Shown: one piece after another, positions 21,970-33,734 of the stretch
Position numbering within the stretch: position 1 is the first letter of the stretch
How the letters are laid out: each line of letters begins with the position of its first letter
DNA from: Oreohelix idahoensis
Taxonomy: Eukaryota; Mollusca; Gastropoda; Stylommatophora; Oreohelicidae
Reading direction: 5' to 3'
NCBI GenBank assembly: GCA_024509875.1
Contig: JAMPIV010014850.1
Location: 124,001 to 188,000, forward strand
DNA length: 64,000 bases
The notes under the pieces: generated by a model
Database searches by the model: none
The model's input: the letters and a program-made list of their open reading frames with translations, nothing else
What the model was told of the DNA's origin: nothing
Made by a program: the position numbers and the translations under genes

Positions 21970-23550
21970 AAAATGCGTTCGTTTTCTTTTCTGATCTTCA
22001 CTTCTCTCCGGCCGTACTTATTCGAACAATACAATAAGTGCACTTTTTTGTTTTTTATTGTTTACGCTTTCATCATTCACGGTTATCTGTTCATATCTTG
22101 TCTTACTTTGTCACTTTTACCTGACTCCTCAACGTGTTTGTTAGATTACGGCGATTATTGTATTGTCAACACCAGATGGAGGAATGAAATATAAGCTGGG
22201 ATTACCTTTGTTCATGATGACATAGGGTGAAAACCCAGACGTTTTGTCGGCAAAGGTAGATAACAACCTTTGATACGGGGACATGGGCTGCAGATGATTG
22301 CCACAAACCAGGTTGCTCAGCAGTTCCAATATGGATGACAGACGATATTTGGAGATAAGGCGTCAGTCGTAAACATGACCTGCCCAAATACATGACCGAT
22401 TTCACTGGGATGTCAAAAGATGACAATTTTGTTAAGATTAAGACACAGACAATGATGTAATACTTCAAGCAGACTGACTTTGTCGTAATAATCAACTACG
22501 AGAAAGTAACAGCTTGGAAGATATTATCAATGATAGATCAGTGAATTAGTGAGTTTGGAAAATGACAAGTACCAACGGAAGTGGAAAGACCTTATATGGT
22601 CATAGAGTTTCAAAAAAAACCATGTAAAAGACGTGCCTTCTACATCTGGAGCCATAAAAAATAAAATTGCAATACCTACAAAACCTTCTGCTAACCAGTC
22701 GTCTGATCACGAAAACAGCTCCGCCGCGACAACTGTAGCGACTCGCGACGGAAGTTGTAGCGATTAAAGCCCTATAATATTTTTTGGTAAGAACAATACA
22801 CACATAATATTGTGTTTGTGTTTAATAGTTATATATATAGTTAATAAATCTTGTTACTATTTAGTTGTTGTTGTTTTGTTTGTTTGTTTTTATCTTCTTT
22901 TTTTTTTAACTTATTTTTTTTTATACAGTTTTCTGGACCTTGGGAACGAATTCATTTGTTTTAAATTAATTCTTATCCGGAATCAATTTTCGTTTAGCAC
23001 TTTTTTGACACTTATTTGAAATTGGTTTGGCATCTGAGATGCAAAGATATACTGCTCCTGATTGGATCTCTCAATTCTGTAAAGGAGAGATCACAGACAG
23101 CCAAAAGAAGAGCTCGTAACCAGGACACCTTATAGGACCGACCATAGGATTGGGAGTTGCAGCTAAAATTAAAGAGCGTTAAACTCCCATAACAATACTG
23201 CAAACCCAAGCCTTAGGACCCTCTTCAAGTGGATATAGTAGAAGATTCAGCACACTGTAAACTTCATCTGAGGGAGTACTGCATCTTAAACTAGCTGCAA
23301 TAAATTACGGCCATTTTGTGAATCAAGCCTGTGTATTACTTCGCCCGATATCGGGGTAAGTTATAATATGTACAGTTTATATTTGCATTTTGAAATGTGT
23401 AAATTGCTTGTGGGCGTACGGTGGCATAAGAAGGTGCAACTTCATCACTGCAAGCAGCTTTACACATGAACCAACAGCAGAGGTGGCCCCAGGCTTCATA
23501 GAGAGAGAGAAAGCAGGGAGTGGATGATGATGTCATGATGCACATGTTTA
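21970..23550. other. No gene recognised
   Basis: Short open frames only, none with a recognisable domain. Confidence 0.4.
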
Positions 23551-23558
23551 TTATACAA

Positions 23559-23717
<159 letters not shown>

Positions 23718-25389
23718 CATACCTCACTCTTTCGACAGGTTAGGGACCAGAGCTATGACGAAAGTCGAAAATCGACGAAAATCGAAGCATAGCCTTTATT
23801 TAGCTTACAAATGCATTAGGGCCGCCAAAAAACGTAAATAACTAACTATATAACACTTGCGAATGCGTGACAACCTAAATAAACACAGAAATAAACATAA
23901 GAATAAAGAAAATACAGTAAAAAATAAAAAATACGTAAATAACATCTTACCTTAAAATCATTCTTGAGCAAGTAGACGATGAATATATACAGTATGTACA
24001 GTTTTGAATGTTGGTGATTTAGGGGGTTTCTAGACTTAGAAAATCAGATGGAGAAAAATTGAGGAGGTTCATCTTCAGACCTGGAGGATTTCAATCTAAT
24101 TCTTTTAGGAGAAGGGCACTTTGAAGGAGATCTAACAGGGGTTGGGGCTGATGTTGATGGCTCGGAATCTGAAGGGTTAGAGGGAGGGGTGACTGGAGTT
24201 GGTTGTGGCGGTTGCATCTTGAAAAAGGACAGCAATGACATTTGCTATTTGGTGTTCTAGCCCACTATTTACTTTAGAACTTCTGCCGAAATTGGGATCC
24301 ACCCTTTCCCAATATGCAATTGCGTCCTCTATTTTGGCGATTCCAACCTCCAGTTCTTTGGTGGTCATCTCCTTAGTCTGAGCTGTATCTTCAGGCATGG
24401 CTTCCTGTTCATTCAAGTTTTCTTTGTTCTTCCATCGCCAGTAGATCCTCATCACTTAGGGGCTGATCATGAGACTCAAGCAGCTCTCTAACATCTTCAG
24501 CCTCTACTTCCAGTTCCAGCTGCTGAGCCATTTCCACAACATTTGAAGTGATGGCCTCCACTGTTTCTTCAAACCTTTCAAAGTCGTCCATTAGGGAAGG
24601 AATCAACTTTTTCCAAGCGCCTTTCAGATTGGATTCTTTAACATCGGCCCATGCATCTCTGATAGTTTTGATGGCATCCAGAATATTGAATCCTTTCCAA
24701 AATGCTTTTAAATTGTTTTGTTTAGGCCCCTCATCAACATCAGCATCTAGTGCAGCTATAGCCTTGGCAAAAGTCCGTCTGATATAGTAAGATTTACATG
24801 ATGAAATTACTCCTTGGTCCATAGGCTACAGCAAAGAAGTTGTGTTTGGAGGCAGAAACACAACTTTAGTTTCTTTGTGAGCCTCAAGCACAATTCTTGG
24901 GTGGCTTGGAGCATTATCTAAGAGCAGTAGGATTTTAAAGGGAATATTCTGTTGTTTGCAATAATCCTCAACTGCAGGCTTGAAATTATCAGTGAACCAA
25001 GTTGTAAATAATTCACCAGTCATCCAGGCTTTTTTATTGGACTTGAAATGAACTGGAAGGGAAGACTTTAAATAATTTTTCAGGGCCCTAGGATTCTCAG
25101 AATGATAAATGAGCAGAGGCTTTAGCTTGCAGTCACCAGCTGCATTAGCCCCTAGCAACATAGTAAGCATATCTTTGGCAGCTTTAAATCCAGGCACTGA
25201 TTTTTCCTCTTTGGCAATAAAAGTTCTGGATGGCATCTTCTTCCAAAAGAGGCCCGTCTCATCTACGTTGAAGATCTGCTGCTTTGTGTAGCCAACTTCT
25301 TCTATAATTGTTTCAAGCTCCACTTGAAAAGCCCTGTCGTGGAACATTCTAAATCCACATAAATAAATCATAATTAAATGTAAAGCCAA
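23718..25389 (-). pseudogene. Tigger-like (pogo superfamily) transposase, 5'-truncated
   Basis: DDE_1 transposase. The frame from 25389 carries NVDETGLFWKKMPSRTF (first Asp, residue 43) and ILLLLDNAPSHP (second Asp, residue 158). An in-frame TAG (24826-24828) is followed in the same frame by PMDQGVISS (third Asp, residue 191), giving DD32D spacing. Helical C-terminal region follows (AFWKGFNILDAIKTIRDAW, ELELEVEAEDVRELLESHD) and, after shifts near 24410 and 24200, the Pro/Ser-rich tail MSLLSFFKMQ... to 24044. The N-terminal HTH domains are missing. At the low end (23718-23790) ctatgacgaaagtcgaaaat and gacgaaaatcgaa resemble Tigger terminal repeats; the other terminus is absent. Dead copy. Confidence 0.9.
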
Positions 25390-26365
25390 ACGGATAGATA
25401 ATTACATAGGAAGAAGACTGGTATAGGACTGTGCTTTCCTAAGGCGTACACTGCATTGCATTGAGACATGAATGTCGAAACGCGTTCTGCATATTAATTT
25501 GCTACGCTATGGCTTGAAATCAAACTGACAGTCTAGGCTAAAAATAAACTATGCATTTCTTGGAACACACGAACGAATGCGTATGACCGGCCAGATTTTT
25601 TTAATAAACAGTGGAAAAGTTAAATATTAACATGAGTTTAGGTTGAAATCATGTCTCTCCACTGACAGAGTAGACCATTTAAACTTATATAGTTAGATGC
25701 AGTAGAATTTGCTGATAACGAATATAGTAAGTGTTGCACCATTAGTTAAAGAATAAACAACTTATAGCCAAAATAAAGTAGTGGTGTCGTATTGACAACA
25801 CTTGGTCATGGTTGCTCCATTTGGCATGGTAGATAAGACTTTTAAAATGAATGGAGGCCACACTGTTAGAATCGATTTGATTGGTTACCATTTTATGAAA
25901 GACTAACTACGATTAGTCGAGAAAAAGTACTAGTGGGTTGCTAATAGAGACACGATAGGAAAGCTGCTTTTAATTTCAAATACTTTGTAAACATAGGACC
26001 TTATTGGTTAGAACTCCCGATATTGGCAAAAAGAGCGTCAGTTCACTGCCACATTCAAATATTTCTTCATTGGAGAAACTTATGCGTTGAAAGCCAGTGC
26101 AATTATTCTTTGAAAGCCTGGAACGACAGCAGATCGAGAGTGTGCCATATTGGTCTTGCTATTCAACGTAATTTGTTCTCAGATTTCTTAATTGTGGTAA
26201 GCTGCAGATTTTGAATATATATATATTTATGAAAATTGAATGTACATTGATGATTTGTGTCTTTGTGTGTGTGGTTCAGTAGCGAAAAGCCTAGAAAATT
26301 GCTCCAACCTGCACAGAACTTATAGCAGAGGAAGTTAAATGCCTAGGCTTATACATGGAATTGCA
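25390..26365. other. No gene recognised
   Basis: AT-rich, no repeat or domain identified. Confidence 0.4.
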
Positions 26366-26369
26366 AGGT

Positions 26370-26775
26370 AGTGTGATACCTGTATTATTGTATGGAAGAA
26401 CATAATACTGGAAGTGCAGAGGCGTTGTACACATTAGGGACATGAAAACTGGCGAAAGCTGTGTCATGAGAAGATATTTGTGGGCCTACCGCGCTGAACA
26501 TTGTCTGTCCTGTATTGTCGTAAAATATGGAAATATAACCTAGCTTAGTTCTGAAGGGGCATGACCACCTTATTGTTTCAGGGACAGTGGTCCTCAAACT
26601 GTTAGAGCAGCACCTGGTCAGATTATCGTACAATCCGGAGGCAGAGAATATATGCCTGGGACAAGAGAACGACCAGAGTGATGAAATCCAGAGTATGCTG
26701 ACCTTACGAGCATAGGAGTCTGTTCCTGTCAGCCATCTCAAAGTTAAGAGGTGTAAACAGTGACGCTCAGTCTTA
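26370..26775 (+). repeat. LTR-B-like fragment
   Basis: Plus-strand words gcagaggcgtt.tacacattaggga, gggacagtggtc, gagcagcacctggtcaga and tgcctgggacaa correspond to LTR-B (about 9540-9910) and to the reverse complement of LTR-A (about 46410-46710). The orientation is opposite to the adjoining gag, so the junction at about 26780 is a rearrangement or nested insertion. Confidence 0.65.
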
Positions 26776-26779
26776 TGAC

Positions 26780-27348
26780 CCCTCTTCATAAGAAGTACCT
26801 CTCAATCCCTGTGATAGCTTTAAGCTCCACCTCTCTCTCTCTAACCCATATGTAGTAGCTAATAACTCAAAACGTCCTAGGTACCCCTCTATGTCATCGT
26901 CTTTTTCAACAAAATGGTCTAAATGAAACCCCATAGCTGAGTTTGAGGCTCCCAGACTAGGCGTAGCATCTGAGGCAAAAGGGCTGGCACCATTTTCAGG
27001 AGCCTGGCCTTGTAACTCCAGCTCCCTTAGTCGTAATTCGTGCTCCCTTTGCAACCTTCTATCTTCTGCCTCCCTTTCGGCCTTTTTATCTTCTGCCTCC
27101 CTTTGCTGTCGTTTGTCTTCTGCCTCAATCTGCAGCCTCTTAATTTCTCTATCCGCCTCTAACCTCTTCTCTTCAGCCAACCTTTCAGACTCTAATTTTC
27201 TTTCAGCCTCTTTTTCTAATCTCCTTTCTTCCCGTTCAATATATTTATCACATTCAGCCGTTACGTATTGAATTAAAATCTGACCATCCATTCCCATCTC
27301 CTTTGCGGTCAGCACAGCAGCTGATCTAAATTTTGCTAGCTCCGCCAT
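26780..27348 (-). pseudogene. gag: Gag of Gypsy-2, truncated
   Basis: The frame starts MAELAKFRSAAVL and aligns with Gypsy-1 gag: ALIQYVT/ILIQYVTAE near residue 25, then a long Glu/Arg/Lys helix (likely coiled coil, residues about 35-115) and the capsid-like start MGFHLDHFVEKDDDIEGYLGRF, ending ...LRGTSYE. At that point Gypsy-1 continues VFLKLPK, whereas here the frame jumps to EGS and stops, marking a break at about 26780. Everything downstream (protease, integrase, RT, RNase H) is gone. Confidence 0.88.
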
Positions 27349-27592
27349 ACTTTCTAAACAAATCTAGCAATAACCAAAGTAAAATTTCCAATCTCTAAAG
27401 TAATTATAATTATTCTAGACCAAAATAATTCTAATTAACTAATTAACTAACACTGGCTGTGAAGATTCACCAACTTCTAATTGCCCTTTTAATTTAAAGG
27501 GACACTTTTAATTTTAAGGGAATTTTACAATTTTGTTCCCCTAATTTTATTTCTCCCACCAGGAGATCCTTATATTACTGTTTATGCTAATT

Positions 27593-27610
27593 ATCCCGGA
27601 CGAGCCCCCA
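27593..27610 (-). other. Primer-binding site (tRNA-Pro type) of Gypsy-2
   Basis: Minus-strand TGGGGGCTCGTCCGGGAT, identical to the Gypsy-1 PBS. It is separated from the LTR end by a 5-base spacer (27611-27615). Confidence 0.95.
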
Positions 27611-27615
27611 ATATA

Positions 27616-29129
27616 TGTAGTGGTTTTGATGGTATTGTATGATGGTGATATTACTAAGTGTAATGTATGAGGTCAGCTGTGAAGGCTCCTGAGATAAAAT
27701 GTAGTTGTGAATTTTCAGAAGGCCTTTCTTGCTACCACTAAGACCTCACACCTATCTTTTTTCCTAATGAATGTGGCTACGTTATAATCTAGGGTACTGA
27801 ATGTAATGTGTTGTATTGACATATACAAACACACACACACAGATATTAAATAATATATTATCAATAAAATTTAGAACACAATGAACTATTTATCCAGCTG
27901 GTGAAATTTTAGAAAGTAAATCTTTTTTTTAAATTTATTTGTTCTGAACCAAGGTTTTATTTGGCCAGAACATATGAAAAGATTTTGGAATTTATGAGTG
28001 AATGGCATGAATAAATGACATGATAAATAAAATGTGTGTACGTATACAAATTTTAAGATTAGTTAGTATTTCTACAGTTTATAATTTTATTTTCCCTGGG
28101 AGAACGATGAATAGATGTGCTGTTGGGGTGGCTTCATCCCTCCCTGTCTAAGTTTACCAAACATTGTCCATTAATGATGGAAGTAAATGGGATGTTTTAG
28201 TAGTAATTCACTTTGGGTGTTATGTCTATGAAGTTGGTGCAAATCCAGCAGACCAGCCTGCTTACGTAACTTTGAAGAAGTAGCGCTGGTGCTGGAATAT
28301 GGTGGCCCCACCTCTCCGTGCTTGGGGGCAATATATCGGGTGGCCCCACCTCTCCGGGCTTGGGGGCAATACAAGGCTGTTCTGCCGAGATGCGACACTG
28401 CACGGGTCCTCACTGTCAATTATGTACCCAGCATTTGACACCACCTTTTGGTGTCAACATAAAAACTCACAGCTCTGAAATAAAGTATTGGTTTGGGTTC
28501 AGAACCTTACCTAAGGAGCCACTTCTACACGTAACAATTTACAATAACACCATTTAGACAGGGTCAGATCTCTCTGACCATACAACACATCTTACCAAGT
28601 TGGTTTCCCATAGGATAAGTTCTCCCAGACTACATATTCAGAAATATGTTTATTAGCTTCTTGCCCTAGGATAGGATAGGTGATATGTTCCACTGATCTC
28701 AACACCTGATCTGTCCTTCCTAATCTTTGCTGGAGTATATATATTGTTTGTCCCTAGACCCTGAACTAGGGCGGGGGGTCTAGAGCAAATCCTTACTTGT
28801 TTGTAAGGCTAGATTTCGATATGGCAGTATCAAATCACTCGAAACATTAAACAATATTCAAAATATACAAAGAAATAATTTCAATCTTACCAGATTATGA
28901 ATAAAAAACACAGAAATGCTAGCAAAACTCAGCTGAGCTGCTGGCTATAGTATGGCGTCCCTGAACTTATTTCAATTTATTTCATTTGGAAATCACCACA
29001 CTTGAAATTTACTGTGTCTATCACTGGACAACTATTGAGGAATGGCCCCAAATGCGCGTCTGAGCGCCGATAATATGATTGTCTGTGGCCAATCAATGCC
29101 TTGGTTTTTTTAAATTCAAATTTCCTACA
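27616..29129 (-). repeat. 5' LTR of Gypsy-2 (LTR-C)
   Basis: The boundary at 27616 is set by the PBS; the outer end at 29129 is inferred from inverted ends TGTAG...CTACA (1,514 bp). The PBS-proximal part (gaggtcagctgtgaagg, cttgctaccac, tggctacgttata, tctaggg) is related to LTR-A and LTR-D. A 37-bp direct duplication with ggtggccccacctctccg lies at 28301-28372. The outer boundary is less sure because no TSD partner is available. Confidence 0.7.
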
Positions 29130-29713
29130 CTAAAGTCATTTCAGTCATGCTTCAGTCAAGTATGGATTTTTATCTGTTAGTCCGTCCGTCTCTACTTGCG
29201 TTTTCACAAAAACGTACTTGTTTTTTGAACCAACCTATTCGTCCCCTCTACACTTTTTGTCTGTAAAGTTATTTTTAGCCACAGCTCCCACCAATGTCCC
29301 TTCTCTTTCATTCTAACTAGATTTGAACACTTGCGTCTCAAGGTCGCGATTTTTGTGCAAATAGTGTCATGTTAGATTCAATGCAGTCTTTCGCTGATGT
29401 GAACAACACTGTCTTTTGTCATTATCTTCATTATTAGCTATCCGTCTGTATAAATAAAAGCATATTATTTCACTGCTCAGAATGGGCCATCCGGCCAGCT
29501 AATTTTTATATTCCTAACATTAATATTAAGAAAAAGTTACTTTTTAAATTTTGTAATATTTCAAGCATCTGCGTTTGCCGCTGAATTCAAATAAAAGGCT
29601 TGGTATCGCAAAAGCGTCAAATAAATGACTGTGGCGTATCATATCCAAGGTCCCTTCTGTCGAGTTCCTTACTTTATGTCAACTTGGGAAACGTGACTTT
29701 TTCTCCGTTCTCT

Positions 29714-29747
<34 letters not shown>

Positions 29748-30055
29748 CCCTCGCCCGCCCCCCCCCCCCCCCTCCCGCCCCCCCCGCCCCCCCCCCCCCC
29801 CCCCCAAATTGCGTCTCCTTAACCTTGCTAGTCTCACGCAATTTTTTCAGTCATATTTTTTTCCTTTTGATCCGCCGTTCTCATCCCGTTCAAATGGTAA
29901 CCGTTTTGATTTCCCGTCTAGCAAGTCAATTTTTATGGAGGGTGATGACCCGCGGTCAGGGCGATCATGTACTATCATCAGCTTACGCATTATGTTTTTA
30001 TCCTTACATTTTATCCTTTGGAGATATTTTTACGTTGTATCACTTGTTAATTTTA
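29130..30055. other. Poly-C tract in non-coding DNA
   Basis: A nearly pure C run covers 29714-29805, with a few T and G. Nothing else recognised; Pro-rich frames through it are artefacts. Confidence 0.6.
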
Positions 30056-30260
30056 TGACAACCTTCATGAAAACCATAATGGAAGAAAGAGTTGAAGGTA
30101 ACCGGGCGAGAGGAATACAGCGCTATAAATGGGAAGATAATATCAAGACGGACAGGAAAGAGTCTATCAGAGTGCGCCGTCAAGACAAAAGACAGAAGAC
30201 ATCGGAAATCTATTGCAGATGACTTTCGAGGCGACAACGGCAGCTGATGTTCTTTGTCTT
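30056..30260 (+). pseudogene. LINE C-terminal tail fragment
   Basis: The frame reads TIMEERVEGNRARGIQRYKW, then EDNIKTDRKES, typical of a LINE C-terminal tail. It is degenerate and has no 5' part. Confidence 0.5.
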
Positions 30261-30365
30261 AGCTTAGAACACTTAACCAAAGCCAAAATTGATCCGAAAG
30301 TCCTGTCCGAGCCGTGACCTATCATCAATAATCACTACTATTGGTTATTCTCAAGTCAAACTAAA

Positions 30366-30690
30366 ATGTGGGACCTCAAGACGCAGCAATAGAGACCGCA
30401 GTCAGCGACTCATAGCTTGACTGCCTGCGTCAGGACCAGCGAACCAGAGCTGGTCAAGACCGTGCTCCACCTCCACGTGGTGGTCCTGGAAACAGTCTGC
30501 AGCTGTGCAGGCTGGCTGAGCGAGTACGGATCGCAATGGGAAGGCAAACCCGGTCCTAAAAAATGCCGTGCAGAAGTCGGATGTGTCGACCGATAGGTGC
30601 AGATATCACAGCTACGTTGGAAACAGACACAACGCAACCACCGTCCTTTTCAGGGCGAACGAAGAAGAAGAAGAAGAAGAAGAAACTAAA
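30366..30690 (+). mobile_element. SINE-B-like repeat, copy 2
   Basis: Aligns with 7080-7411 (gacgcagcaatagag, agcttgactgc, cacctccacgtggtgg, ggcaaacccggtcc). The hairpin gtccttttcagggc (30643-30656) keeps pairing through a G-U pair, and a GAA tail follows at 30661-30684. Confidence 0.8.
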
Positions 30691-30904
30691 ATGTGTCAAG
30701 GATCAGACTGGTAAGGATTCCATTAGGGCACTGAAAGTATATTGGGAATATCCTGGTTTACCGCGTACTTGATCTACAGTTTTAGAGGAGGACTGCTTAT
30801 GACAACATATTGTAACATTTATAATCCTAAACACATTCCTTACAGAAGAGGGAAGACGAAACAAAGAAATTGAAACATAATGTAAAAAAGTCAGTGTAGC
30901 GACT

Positions 30905-30965
30905 TACCAACTGTCGCGGGTTGTCTCCTTGCCCTGCAATAGTGGTCCAATAATGGCCACAATTC
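30905..30965 (-). repeat. Repeat Z, copy 2
   Basis: Minus-strand tggccattattggaccacta and ttgcagggcaaggag match 11168-11232 (ggccactgttggaccacta, tgcaaagcaggggagg). Identity unknown. Confidence 0.4.
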
Positions 30966-31559
30966 GAGAAAAGTAATGGGTTTTTTTAAAGGTAGCAACC
31001 TTCGCTCAAGATTAATCTTGATGGAGATATAAATATAAGGTTGGTGCTTCTATTTCAGGTAGCCTTACCGGAATTTTTAGAATGGCAAATATAAAAACTG
31101 AGTCATCACAATTTGTTATAAACTTTATATTCTCCGACCCCCTCTGTGAGAAATATTTGTTTTGACACGTATTTTATGAGACCCCAGCTGAAAGTAATTT
31201 AACAAATGATTAAGTGTAGTACTAGCTATGTATAAATGTATTTTTTAAACGAGTCATACAGGTGCAGACATCAATTTCACTTAACCAATTGACAGACTCG
31301 AATTCTGGGTTTATATTTACATAGATAATAAGAGATATTACTAAATACTTGATCAATACGTGATCAACACGGTTAAAATGAATAAAATTGATTTGTCCTG
31401 ATTTAAAAAAAAACAGTTAATTTTCTTCACAGGAAGAGATTATGGTTTATGTATTTAAAAAATAAAAGTCCGTAAGCTGTGCCTGTACTAGGTACTTAGC
31501 TCGCAATGTAGTGACAATGGTTGTCGTTGACTTCTGGTTCAGTCACTACTGGTTCGCAC

Positions 31560-32130
31560 AACATGGCCGTAATACTAACTTACTTAGTCGTTCCCCTTCT
31601 ACCGTGAGATGTAGAGGTTTGGAAGAGAGCGCCAGATTATCCTATCAGCTGTCTTCCTCCTGGCCTGGTTCCATTCTAGTCCTCGGTCCTTCAAAGATTG
31701 TGTAATGTTGTTCTCCCAGCGGACTCTGGGTCGTCCTGGGGGTCTGGATCCCTGGTTCTTTGTTTCCCATGCTTGTCGTGGTAGCCGATCTTCTCCTACT
31801 CTGCAGACATGGCCAAACCATGTAAGTTGAGACTGTTCTACTTAGGCCTGCAGGGGGTGGGATTTTAGGCCTTGACATATCGTCTGGTTGCGGACCATGT
31901 CTCTTCTTGTTACTTCAACCACCTTCCTCAGATACCTCATTTTTGAGGTTTGGATCTGGCTTTTGTGGGTTGTAATCATTGCCCATAACTCGCATCCATA
32001 TGTCAAGACTGGGACATAGGTGGACCGGTATACAGCCATCTTCGTTTTCTTACCAACCTCTCTCTTGCTGAGGAATCCTCGATTTATGGCCTGAAAAAGT
32101 CTCCCAGCTGCTGCTTTTCGAGTGGCTTGG
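31560..32130 (-). pseudogene. LINE reverse transcriptase C-terminal (thumb) region
   Basis: The minus strand from about 32126 reads GRLFQAINRGFLSKREVGKK, then MAVYRSTYVPVLTYGCELW and SKMRYLRKVVEVTRRDMVRN, the usual post-RT segment of many LINEs. A frameshift near 31850 leads to WFGHVCRVGEDRLPRQAWET and the tail GRPRVRWENNITQSLKDRGL. The catalytic RT core is missing; truncated copy. Confidence 0.8.
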
Positions 32131-32679
32131 CAGTAGTAACTACTGACACTGTATCTGATACAATCGCTCCTCTATGAGTTAGATTTCTGATTGTTTATGC
32201 TTGAGAAAGGTTCCACGGACTTGGGGCACTAAGTATTGTCATAATGTTTACACTATATTTAAATTTTAAAGACATTTCTAATCCTTTGGCCTGTCCTTTA
32301 ATGGAATCCTTAGTGCTGCTCATTATTCTGGCTGTCTTTGAGCTCCTGACGAAGGTAAGAAATGCACTAGGGAAAATCTTCGAAACGCGCCAGGTTTAAA
32401 AGTTGAATTTTTTTCCTCACGCAAAAATGTCACCTTGTGATGTTTTGTTGGGTGAAACCAAATCACAATTAAGTTTAGTGTAATTTCCAATTTCAGACCA
32501 ACCGCCAGGTAAGCAGTCTCATTTTTAGTAAATGTTACCTCAACCCCTCATTCTGAACGTTATAATAACATGATCATATACGTTTTGTCCTGTAAGTGTT
32601 ATTTTTACCAAAACCATTGTATCACACCATCTGTCCTTAATTATTACATCTGATAATCTCTTCCAAGGTTGCACTCTCT

Positions 32680-33170
32680 TCCAATATTTTTTTTTTCCTA
32701 CGAAAAATCTTCCTTATTCGTGAAAAGATACGCGACAAATGTCGAGGTGTTGTCACGAGCTGGCCTTCAAAGCATGCATACACTGCTTAGACAGCGCAGA
32801 CTACGCTGGCCCATGTCCGCCGCATGGAAAATGATCGCATCCCGAAAGATATCTTCTATGGACAATTGACAGATGGCAAAAGAACAGTTGGGCGACCGCA
32901 GCTGAGATTCAAAGATGTGTTCAAGAGAGACACGAGGACACTGGACATAAATCCAGCAACCTGGGAGGATGAAGCTGCTGATCGCACCAAGTGGCGATGC
33001 TATCTGCTGCGCCACCTCAGTCTGGGCGAAATGAAGCTCACACAAAAAGCAGAAGAGAGGAGACAACATCGAAAGGAACGCCAGAAAAATAAGCAGCTAA
33101 GGGCTTTCACCCCAGGGGCGCATTCCCTTAGTCAGTTATGACTGAAGGGGCTATTATTATTATTATTAGT
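32680..33170 (+). pseudogene. LINE C-terminal region and 3' end
   Basis: The frame at 32824-33141 reads MENDRIPKDIFYGQLTDGKR, VGRPQLRFKDVFKRDTRTLD and NPATWEDEAADRTKWRCYLL, preceded in another frame by SMHTLLRQRRLRW. This is the conserved LINE C-terminus. The 3' end is an ATT-repeat tail at 33152-33168, after a short UTR. 5'-truncated. Confidence 0.8.
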
Positions 33171-33703
33171 GTGGGGACAGACGGCTTAATACGTCTATCG
33201 CTGGCGTTTTAAGCGAAAAAGTCAAGGTGGCATTGATCCCTGTCTGCACTTAACACCGCCGGGCCACAAGGAAAGATAAACAGGTTAAGAAGGTGACAAA
33301 CCGATAATATACATTGTGTTACCCCGAGAATAAGATAATTATCGGTAGATGAAGGCGAAGAGCACGATAATGACCGGTAAATAATGTCAGAGACGAGTGT
33401 AACATCAGAATAGACAGAAAAAAGGAATCGAAAGAATGTCATCCTGTGACACCAACTGTTGTCACTCTTCAAGCATCAGATTTATCCGTATTGAACCTAA
33501 ATGACAACTGATAAATAATATATTCTTGCAAACTCTTTGCTGTCGAAAAATGAGAAGAAATAAGAAGTTTATGAAGGGGTTTTACATTTTGACTCGTACC
33601 ATAACTTGTGATACTTACGTTTTTAGCAATTTAATGCACACGTTACATTCTAATTAGAGTACAGGAGAGAAAAATCGTTTCGTGTTTAAGAAAAGTAACA
33701 AAT

Positions 33704-33734
<31 letters not shown>

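Noticed and set aside
26760..26790. Polypurine tract gaagagggg after Gypsy-2 gag
   Set aside because: Part of it is gag coding sequence, and what follows is not the LTR-C start.
29600..30058. Proline-rich 152-codon frame
   Set aside because: Produced by the poly-C tract; no domain.
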